In this document: positions 1 through 4,912 of the stretch, one piece after another
Numbering within the stretch: the stretch's first letter is position 1
Layout of the letters: each line of letters opens with the position of its first letter
From: Alphaproteobacteria bacterium
GTDB lineage: Bacteria; Pseudomonadota; Alphaproteobacteria; Puniceispirillales; UBA1172
Direction of reading: 5' to 3'
DNA: 5,463 nucleotides
Assembly (NCBI GenBank): GCA_021296375.1
Contig: JAGWAQ010000116.1
Coordinates: 1-5,463 of the forward strand
The notes under the pieces: model-generated
Database searches by the model: none
Told to the model about the DNA's origin: nothing
What the model saw: only the letters and a program-made list of their open reading frames with translations
Position numbers and translations under genes: made by a program

Positions 1-5
1 CAAAA

Positions 6-49
6 GCCAAAACCCTGCAAAAATATACTATATTTGCGGTATTTTTGGC
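6..49. repeat. Interrupted inverted repeat (44-bp dyad)
   Basis: The outer arms GCCAAAA (6-12) and TTTTGGC (43-49) are perfectly complementary. Nested inside, CTGCAAA (15-21) pairs with TTTGCGG (33-39) with one T-G wobble, and the centre is TATACTATA (24-32). Outer and inner arms share nearly the same centre, offset by about one base. It could fold as an RNA hairpin at the end of an upstream transcript or be a protein-binding dyad. No T-run follows it on the + strand, so it is not a classical intrinsic terminator. Confidence 0.4.
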
Positions 50-55
50 CAATCC

Positions 56-70
56 GCCGTGCAAAACGGC
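56..70. repeat. Short perfect hairpin
   Basis: GCCGT (56-60) and ACGGC (66-70) form a 5-bp stem with the loop GCAAA. No T-tract follows on either strand, so a terminator call is not supported. It lies about 100 nt upstream of the aldolase start. Function unknown. Confidence 0.3.
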
Positions 71-93
71 AAAATACTATCATCTTTCGGTGT

Positions 94-131
94 AATGATC
101 ATTGACGGGGCGAGACCTGATGGCGTATTTA
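94..131 (+). promoter_or_regulatory. Weak promoter candidate with overlapping palindrome, upstream of the aldolase gene
   Basis: TTGACG at 102-107 matches five of six bases of the sigma70 -35 consensus TTGACA. The best -10 at proper spacing is TATTTA at 126-131 (18-bp spacer), which matches only three of six. TATATT at 137-142 is a better -10 (five of six) but has no -35 at the right distance. The perfect palindrome AATGATCATT (94-103) overlaps the start of the -35 and could be a small operator. Either promoter would serve the aldolase, EF-P and SuhB-family genes. Confidence 0.25.
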
Positions 132-171
132 TTCCCTATATTCTCATAGACCATAACCGTGAGCAGAGATC

Positions 172-1101
172 ATGAAAATTACACGCACCGTCCGCCGCAT
201 CCTCGACAATTACGAATCCGACAGCCCTGGCGTTAAAGCCAACCTGGCGCGGATCCTCATGCAGGGCAAGCTTGGCGGCACCGGCAAGCTGGTGATCCTT
301 CCTGTCGACCAGGGGTTTGAGCATGGCCCGGCCCGCAGTTTTGCGTCAAACCCTGAAGCCTATGACCCGCATTACCATTTTCAGCTGGCGATCGACGCCG
401 GCCTGTCGGCTTACGCCGCCCCAATGGGGATGATCGAAGCTGGCGCCGACACTTTCGCCGGTCAGATCCCCACCATTTTGAAGGTCAATTCCTCCAACTC
501 ACTGGCGCAAGGTGGCCCTGGCCCAAGCCAGGCGATCACCGGTTCTGTTGCCGAAGCCCTGCGCCTTGGTTGCTCTGCCATCGGCTACACGATCTACCCC
601 GGCTCCGACGCCGCCTTTGACATGTTCACCGAATTCCAGGAAATGGCCGCTGAAGCGAAAGCCCTCGGGCTGGCGGTTGTGCTGTGGTCCTACCCTCGTG
701 GCGGGACGCTCAGCAAAGATGGTGAAACGGCTTTTGACATCGACGCTTACGCCGCCCATATGGCGACCCTGCTCGGCGCGCATATCATCAAGGTCAAGCC
801 GCCGACAGCTCATCTCGAGCAGGCTGAAGCCGCCAAGGTTTACGAAAAATACGGCATCCCGTCCGCGACCCTGGCTGATCGTGTTCGTCATGTTGTTCAA
901 TCCTGCTTTGATGGCCGTCGCATCGTTGTTTTCTCTGGCGGCGCATCGAAGGAAACCGCGGGCCTGCTGGATGAAATCCGCGAGCTGCGTGATGGCGGGG
1001 CATCCGGTTCCATCATTGGCCGTAACGTCTTCCAGCGTCCTCGTGCCGAAGCCCTTGAGTTGCTGAACAACATCATCAACATCTACCGCGGCCGCGCGTA
1101 A
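172..1101 (+). CDS. fbaB: Class I fructose-bisphosphate aldolase (archaeal/DhnA type)
   Basis: This enzyme reversibly cleaves fructose-1,6-bisphosphate to dihydroxyacetone phosphate and glyceraldehyde-3-phosphate through a Schiff base, in cytosolic glycolysis and gluconeogenesis. The 309-residue product is a TIM barrel of the DhnA/FbaB family. Visible motifs are DQGFEHGP (residues 46-53), WSYPRGG with Tyr174 as likely acid/base, HIIKVKPP with Lys207 as the likely Schiff-base lysine, FSGGAS (254-259) and IGRNVFQRP (282-290) for phosphate binding. The Asp46, Tyr174 and Lys207 spacing resembles that of the Thermoproteus tenax enzyme as I recall it (Asp24, Tyr146, Lys177). The ribosome binding site is weak (GAG at 161-163 or AGAG at 165-168), but the ATG gives a full-length protein. 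EF-P follows after 22 nt, so co-transcription is likely. A related DhnA-family aldolase with another substrate is possible but less likely next to housekeeping genes. Confidence 0.93.
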   Translation: MKITRTVRRILDNYESDSPGVKANLARILMQGKLGGTGKLVILPVDQGFEHGPARSFASNPEAYDPHYHFQLAIDAGLSAYAAPMGMIEAGADTFAGQIPTILKVNSSNSLAQGGPGPSQAITGSVAEALRLGCSAIGYTIYPGSDAAFDMFTEFQEMAAEAKALGLAVVLWSYPRGGTLSKDGETAFDIDAYAAHMATLLGAHIIKVKPPTAHLEQAEAAKVYEKYGIPSATLADRVRHVVQSCFDGRRIVVFSGGASKETAGLLDEIRELRDGGASGSIIGRNVFQRPRAEALELLNNIINIYRGRA

Positions 1102-1123
1102 AGCCCTTTAGGGAGTTCCGACC

Positions 1124-1690
1124 ATGAAGTTAAACGGCAATGCCATTCGCCCCGGCAATGTGATCGAACACAACAAACGGCTCTGGGTTGCGGTGAAAAT
1201 CTCACACGTCAAGCCCGGTAAAGGCGGGGCATTTGCCCAGGTGGAATTGCGCGACATTCGCGATGGCACCAAGCTGAACGAACGTTTCCGGTCTTCGGAA
1301 ACCGTTGAGCGGGTGATCCTGACCGAAAGCAAATCCACCTATCTTTATGCCGAGGATGACAACCTCATCTTCATGGACACTGAAAGCTTTGAGCAAATCG
1401 CGGTGCCATCATCAATGGTTGGTGAGCAAGCCGATTACCTGCAGGATGGCATGACCGTTACCGTCAACAGCTATGAAGGGGAGCCGATTTCAATCGAACT
1501 GCCCGCCACCGTGACGGTGGAAGTGCTGGAAGCTGACGCTGTGGTGAAAGGCCAGACCGCCTCGTCTTCCTATAAACCGGCCATTGTTGATGGCGGGCTC
1601 AAGATCATGGTGCCGCCGCATATCGAAGCCGGTACACGGATTGTCGTCAAGCCTGAAGACGGCAGTTACGTCGAACGTGCGAAAGACTAA
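1124..1690 (+). CDS. efp: Elongation factor P
   Basis: EF-P binds ribosomes between the P and E sites and promotes peptide bond formation at stalled proline runs. The 188-residue product has the standard three-domain length: an N-terminal KOW-like domain (about 1-63), a middle OB domain (about 64-127) and a C-terminal OB domain (about 130-186). The tip loop reads VKPGKGGAF, so Lys33 is the counterpart of E. coli Lys34, the residue modified by EpmA with beta-lysine. This predicts lysine-type modification rather than arginine rhamnosylation; no epmA or epmB lies in the window. The EF-P signature is clear around residues 150-174 (KPAIVDGGLKIMVPPHIEAG). GGGAG at 1111-1115 sits 8 nt before the ATG. 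The gene is 22 nt after the aldolase and 27 nt before the SuhB-family gene, so an operon is likely. Nothing is truncated or missing. Confidence 0.97.
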   Translation: MKLNGNAIRPGNVIEHNKRLWVAVKISHVKPGKGGAFAQVELRDIRDGTKLNERFRSSETVERVILTESKSTYLYAEDDNLIFMDTESFEQIAVPSSMVGEQADYLQDGMTVTVNSYEGEPISIELPATVTVEVLEADAVVKGQTASSSYKPAIVDGGLKIMVPPHIEAGTRIVVKPEDGSYVERAKD

Positions 1691-1717
1691 ATTCATTTCC
1701 TCAAAGGGACTTTTCTG

Positions 1718-2545
1718 ATGGCACAATCTGCTCTTATCAACGTGATTTTCCGTGCCTCGGAAAAGGCTGCTCGCGGGCTGGTGCGTGACTTCGGTGAAGT
1801 CGAAAACCTCCAGATCACCCGCAAGGGCGTCGCCGATTTTGTCTCCAATGCCGATACCGACGCCGAAAAAGCCATCATGTTTGAACTCAAGAAGGCGCGT
1901 CCCGATTGGGGGTTCATCATGGAAGAAGGCGGCATCATCCCCCCCCAAGAGCCTGACGGCCCTAGCTGGATCATCGATCCGCTTGATGGCACCACCAATT
2001 ACCTGCACGGGATCCCGCATTTTGCGATCTCCATCGCCGCCATCGACAAGCCCCTCGCCAAAGGCGGCAAAGTCATTGCCGGGGGGATTTTCGACCCCAT
2101 GAAAAATGAATTCTTCTTTGCTGAACCCGGCAAGGGGGCATTTCTTAATGACCGCCGCATCCGTGTCGCCGGACGCCGCAACATGGCCGATGGCCTGTTC
2201 GCCACGGGCATCCCTTTCATGGGCCGCGGCAATGACGATGACCATAACGCTTTCCTGAACGAAATGCGCGAAGTCATGGCCACCACTTCAGGTGTTCGCC
2301 GCATGGGGTCCGCTGCCCTTGACCTCGCCTGGGTCGCCGCCGGCCGCTATGACGGGTTCTGGGAACACGGCCTGAGCGTCTGGGATATCGCCGCCGGTGT
2401 ACTGATCGTCCGTGAAGCGGGCGGTTTTGTGTCGGATTTCGCGTCCCGTGACCGCGCCCTGACATCGGGTGATGTGGTGGCGGGCAACCCCCAGACCCAT
2501 TCCGGTTTGCGGAAAACCCTCAAGGCAGGCCGCGACCGCGCCTGA
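1718..2545 (+). CDS. suhB: Inositol monophosphatase family protein (SuhB-like)
   Basis: This is a Mg2+-dependent sugar-phosphate phosphatase, typically acting on myo-inositol-1-phosphate; the true substrate cannot be told from sequence. In E. coli, SuhB also works in rRNA antitermination complexes and ribosome maturation. The 275-residue product has the family motifs in order: DFVSNADTDAE (40-50), Glu69-Glu70, WIIDPLDGTTN (84-94, metal ligands Asp87 and Asp90) and WDIAAG (222-227, with Asp223). All metal ligands are present, so it should be active. Length is normal for the family. AAGGGA (1704-1709) lies 8 nt before the ATG. It is 27 nt after efp and is probably the last gene of that operon, since a 115-nt gap with its own promoter follows. 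An eight-C run (1939-1946) encodes the Pro-Pro at residues 75-76. It could instead be a related IMPase-fold phosphatase such as CysQ or histidinol phosphatase, but SuhB-like fits best. Confidence 0.88.
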   Translation: MAQSALINVIFRASEKAARGLVRDFGEVENLQITRKGVADFVSNADTDAEKAIMFELKKARPDWGFIMEEGGIIPPQEPDGPSWIIDPLDGTTNYLHGIPHFAISIAAIDKPLAKGGKVIAGGIFDPMKNEFFFAEPGKGAFLNDRRIRVAGRRNMADGLFATGIPFMGRGNDDDHNAFLNEMREVMATTSGVRRMGSAALDLAWVAAGRYDGFWEHGLSVWDIAAGVLIVREAGGFVSDFASRDRALTSGDVVAGNPQTHSGLRKTLKAGRDRA

Positions 2546-2560
2546 CCTGGCTCAAAATAA

Positions 2561-2590
2561 TGACGCCTGATGTCACGTCAGGCGTGACAC
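2561..2590. repeat. Composite inverted repeat with two exclusive stems, overlapping a -35 box
   Basis: ACGCCTGA (2563-2570) and TCAGGCGT (2578-2585) form a perfect 8-bp stem with a 7-nt loop. The loop itself, TGTCACG (2571-2577), is perfectly complementary to CGTGACA (2583-2589), giving a second 7-bp stem with a 5-nt loop. The two stems share bases 2571-2585 and cannot both form. It starts 17 nt after the suhB stop codon. The right arm contains the -35 hexamer of the next promoter, so it may be an operator as well as a 3'-end hairpin. There is no T-run, so it is not a classical intrinsic terminator. Confidence 0.55.
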
Positions 2591-2612
2591 AGCGCCGAAC
2601 CTCTTCCATAAT
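2584..2612 (+). promoter_or_regulatory. Sigma70-like promoter of the stator/lipoprotein operon
   Basis: GTGACA (2584-2589) matches five of six bases of TTGACA, and CATAAT (2607-2612) matches five of six of TATAAT, with an ideal 17-bp spacer. Transcription would start near 2618-2620 and leave a 5' untranslated leader of about 40 nt before the GTG at 2661. It is the best promoter-like sequence in the window and sits in the largest internal gap. The -35 lies within the right arm of the inverted repeat, so a repressor bound there would block RNA polymerase. Confidence 0.6.
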
Positions 2613-2617
2613 CTTGC

Positions 2618-2641
2618 CATGATGCGTCGTTACGCATGATG
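2618..2641 (+). promoter_or_regulatory. Leader hairpin with flanking direct repeat
   Basis: ATGCGT (2622-2627) and ACGCAT (2632-2637) form a 6-bp stem with the 4-nt loop CGTT. CATGATG also occurs twice in direct orientation (2618-2624 and 2635-2641), 17 bp apart. The structure sits in the predicted 5' leader, about 13 nt upstream of the GGGAGG ribosome binding site, so it could affect translation, mRNA stability or protein binding. It is too small to be a known riboswitch. Confidence 0.3.
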
Positions 2642-2660
2642 AAGTTTACGGGAGGTGCCG

Positions 2661-3698
2661 GTGACCAATCCACAACGTTATTTGATCAGAATGATGATCT
2701 TTCTGCTGGTCATCGCTGGCCTTGGCGCCAGTCTTTACCCGTCGCTGAAATTCGCGTTTCTCAGCAATGTGGTGATCAACAGCATCATCATGGCATCGCT
2801 GTTGATCGGGATTGTCTTTACCATCCGGCAATGCCTGCGGCTTTTGCCTGAACACCGCTGGATGGTTGATGTCCAGCGTTCTTCGGGGGGCTTGCCGTCA
2901 TCCGTGCGGCCTTCCCTGTTGGCGACGGTGGCGGTGATGATGGCCGATGAAAACGGCAAACCCGCGTCCCTGTCGGCGCAGAATCTGCGCTCGGTGCTGG
3001 ATGGGGTGGCGGTTCGGCTGGATGAAAGCCGCGAAATTTCACGTTACATGATCGGGCTTCTGGTGTTTCTTGGCCTGCTGGGCACGTTCTGGGGCCTGCT
3101 GACAACGGTTCAGTCGGTCGGCAATGTGGTGGGGGGGATCGACACCTCACAAAGTGATATCGACGCCATGATGGGGGAGCTGAAAGACGGGCTTAACGCC
3201 CCGATCGCTGGCATGGCGACGGCCTTCTCCTCCTCGCTATTTGGTCTTGGTGGCTCGCTTGTGCTGGGGTTCCTTGACCTTCAGCTGGGGCAAGCCTCGG
3301 GGCGGTTTTACACCGATGTTGAGGACTGGCTGTCGAAATCCATTCATTTTGACGCCGCCACCAAAGACCGCGGGGATTTCACCAGCCCGGCGCTGGTGGC
3401 GGGGCTATCGGAAGCGGCGGCCAATAAAATGCAGGAACTGGCCAAAGCCGTTGCGGCGGGGGAAAAGGACCGTGCCGATCTGGCCACCAACCTGAACGCC
3501 CTGACGACTATTCTGACGAAACTTCATGATGGCCTGTCGCGGGATGCGCTGATGGCCGAAAACATCGCCAACCTTGAGGCCTCCTTGCAGAATCTCGCCC
3601 GGGAAATGAAAACCGATCGTGCCGAACTTAACGACACCATTGCCATGGAACTTCGCGCCCTGTCGAAAGCCCTGATGGTGGTGATGAAGAAAGACTGA
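2661..3698 (+). CDS. MotA/TolQ/ExbB-type proton channel protein with C-terminal helical tail
   Basis: Probable inner-membrane channel subunit of a proton-driven motor complex. I choose the GTG at 2661 (345 residues): GGGAGG (2650-2655) precedes it by 5 nt, whereas the in-frame GTG at 2655 overlaps that ribosome binding site. Membrane helices are seen at about 8-28, 37-57, 130-152 and 183-207, with a cytoplasmic segment at 60-125. The family signature is LGLLGTFWGLL (138-148); Thr142 and Thr188 (MATAFSSSLFG) match the pore threonines of ExbB/TolQ. After the last helix a tail of about 135 residues (210-345), rich in Ala, Glu and Lys, should be cytoplasmic and mostly helical, longer than in TolQ or ExbB. 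The partner gene begins 2 nt after the stop, so the two are probably translationally coupled. The family is clear; flagellar MotA is unlikely without any flagellar genes nearby. A seven-G run lies at 3131-3137. Confidence 0.85.
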   Translation: MTNPQRYLIRMMIFLLVIAGLGASLYPSLKFAFLSNVVINSIIMASLLIGIVFTIRQCLRLLPEHRWMVDVQRSSGGLPSSVRPSLLATVAVMMADENGKPASLSAQNLRSVLDGVAVRLDESREISRYMIGLLVFLGLLGTFWGLLTTVQSVGNVVGGIDTSQSDIDAMMGELKDGLNAPIAGMATAFSSSLFGLGGSLVLGFLDLQLGQASGRFYTDVEDWLSKSIHFDAATKDRGDFTSPALVAGLSEAAANKMQELAKAVAAGEKDRADLATNLNALTTILTKLHDGLSRDALMAENIANLEASLQNLAREMKTDRAELNDTIAMELRALSKALMVVMKKD

Positions 3699-3700
3699 TC

Positions 3701-4879
3701 ATGGCATTGGCACGGCGAGCATCCTCACGCGGGGCGGAAAGCTACATCTGGCCAGGGTTTGTTGACGCCCTCGCCACGTTGCTGATGGTCATCATCTTCG
3801 TCTTGATGGTGTTCTTCCTGATCCAGATCAACCTCGCGCAACGGGTGTCGGGGCAGGACGCGACGCTCGAACGCTTGCGGGGGGAAATCTCATCCCTCGC
3901 CACGCTGCTTAACATGGCGCAGGATGACAACGCCGCCCTCAAGCTCGACAATGCGCAATTGACATCCGCCTTGTCGGACAGCGCCCGGCGCATCGCCAGT
4001 CTTGATGACCAGATCGCGGTGCTGGAGGACACATTGCGGCTGGCCAATGCCGATAAAGCTGACCTTGAAGATGTCCTGAAGGCGGTGACAACACGCGCCG
4101 AGCTGGCGGAGAGCGAACGCGATTCAGCCCATGATGAAATTGATCAGCAAAAGCTGATGCTGGCGGCACTGGAATTGCGGCTCGAGGAAATGACCCGCGC
4201 CCGTGATGACGAAGCCGCATCACGACTGGCGGCGGAAGACCAGACCAGGGCATCCAAGCAAGAGGTGTTCATCCTGACCCAATCGGTGCTGGGGCTGAAA
4301 GACAAGCTGAGCCAACTGCAAGCCCTGCTGGATGAAAAGGAAGAGGAAGCCCGCATCGCCAAGGAAGCCTCGCTTAACCTGACGCGACAATTGAACAATG
4401 CCCTGACCAGCAAGGTGCTGGAATTGCAACGCTTCCGGTCGGAATTTTTTGGCCGTCTGCGTGAAGTCCTGAAAGACCGTTCCGACGTCAAGATTGTCGG
4501 CGACCGGTTTGTCTTTCAGTCTGAAGTGTTGTTCGACCCCGGCTCGGCTGACATCGGCGGCGAAGGTGAGCGTCAATTGAACGCCTTGACCACCGCATTG
4601 CTTGAAATTTCCGGCAGCATCCCGACGGATATTGACTGGGTGCTGCAGGTCACAGGCCATACCGACGATATCCCCATCAGCACCCCGCGTTTTCGCGACA
4701 ACTCGGATTTATCCACCGAACGCGCCTTCTCGGTGGTGCGGTATTTCGTGCTCGCGGGGATTGACCCGGACCGGTTGTCGGCGGCAGGGTTTGGCGAATT
4801 CCACCCGATTGACACAAATGACACCCCCGAAGCCCGCGCCAGAAACCGGCGCATCGAAGTCAAGCTAACACGGCGATAA
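3701..4879 (+). CDS. MotB-like stator partner: TM anchor, long coiled coil, OmpA-type peptidoglycan-binding domain
   Basis: Probable wall-anchoring subunit of the motor encoded with the preceding gene. The 392-residue product starts with a basic cytoplasmic N-terminus (1-14), then one membrane helix (about 17-43, WPGFVDALATLL and on) with Asp22 where MotB, ExbD and TolR carry the proton-binding aspartate. Residues about 45-255 are a continuous charged coiled coil with heptad-like leucines; there is no proline between Pro18 and Pro280. Residues about 262-392 form an OmpA/MotB domain with GHTDD (319-323, Asp322 a likely ligand of diaminopimelate), LSTERA, and NRRIE (382-386, Arg residues for peptidoglycan). 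There is no signal peptide cleavage site, so it stays anchored in the inner membrane. The ribosome binding site is weak (AAGAAAG, about 3687-3693), fitting coupling to the upstream gene 2 nt away. Database names for such proteins vary between MotB, OmpA and peptidoglycan-binding protein. Confidence 0.87.
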   Translation: MALARRASSRGAESYIWPGFVDALATLLMVIIFVLMVFFLIQINLAQRVSGQDATLERLRGEISSLATLLNMAQDDNAALKLDNAQLTSALSDSARRIASLDDQIAVLEDTLRLANADKADLEDVLKAVTTRAELAESERDSAHDEIDQQKLMLAALELRLEEMTRARDDEAASRLAAEDQTRASKQEVFILTQSVLGLKDKLSQLQALLDEKEEEARIAKEASLNLTRQLNNALTSKVLELQRFRSEFFGRLREVLKDRSDVKIVGDRFVFQSEVLFDPGSADIGGEGERQLNALTTALLEISGSIPTDIDWVLQVTGHTDDIPISTPRFRDNSDLSTERAFSVVRYFVLAGIDPDRLSAAGFGEFHPIDTNDTPEARARNRRIEVKLTRR

Positions 4880-4912
4880 CCTTTATGAACACCTACTGAG
4901 AAGACATTCCCC

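Larger units (their letters stand above)
1..171. other. AT-rich upstream region of the aldolase gene, apparently non-coding
   Basis: This stretch is clearly richer in A/T than the genes that follow. It contains an interrupted dyad at 6-49, a short hairpin at 56-70, a perfect 10-bp palindrome at 94-103 and a weak promoter candidate. One + strand frame stays open from position 2 to a TGA at 173-175 that overlaps the aldolase ATG. Its codons (several ATA and AGA, low G/C at third positions) do not match the genes downstream, so I do not call it a gene. Frame 1 is also open from position 1 to a TGA at 103-105, so a chance open frame is easy here. I cannot exclude that the first bases are the tail of an upstream gene. 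Confidence 0.55.

Noticed and set aside
512..1066. 184-codon + strand open frame inside the aldolase gene
   Set aside because: It is out of frame within a gene whose catalytic motifs are all intact, and its product is low-complexity Pro/Ser/Arg-rich.
1490..2245. 251-codon open frame on the minus strand across the efp end and the SuhB-like gene
   Set aside because: It is antisense to two genes with complete, recognisable family motifs and matches no family I know; long antisense frames are expected opposite GC-rich coding sequence.
2563..2590. Rho-independent terminator after the SuhB-like gene
   Set aside because: The stem is good but is followed by GACACAGCGCC rather than a T-run.
2655..2660. 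GTG at 2655 as the start of the channel protein
   Set aside because: It overlaps the ribosome binding site GGGAGG (2650-2655); GTG at 2661 has proper 5-nt spacing.
2636..2851. 71-codon open frame starting ATG ATG just before the channel gene
   Set aside because: It has no ribosome binding site and runs out of frame through the membrane helices of the real gene; the GGGAGG site belongs to the GTG at 2661.
2661..4879. Zorya anti-phage system (ZorAB)
   Set aside because: The pair shares the stator plan, but no ZorC, ZorD or ZorE gene is visible, the channel protein's tail is short, the partner's coiled coil is atypical and the neighbours are housekeeping genes.
2661..4879. Flagellar motA/motB
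   Set aside because: No flagellar genes are nearby, the channel motif GTFWG is closer to ExbB/TolQ, and the partner's linker is far longer than in MotB.
4885..4899. Four-codon ATG...TGA mini-frame before the lipoprotein gene
   Set aside because: It has no good ribosome binding site and no attenuator-like structure around it; such short frames occur by chance.
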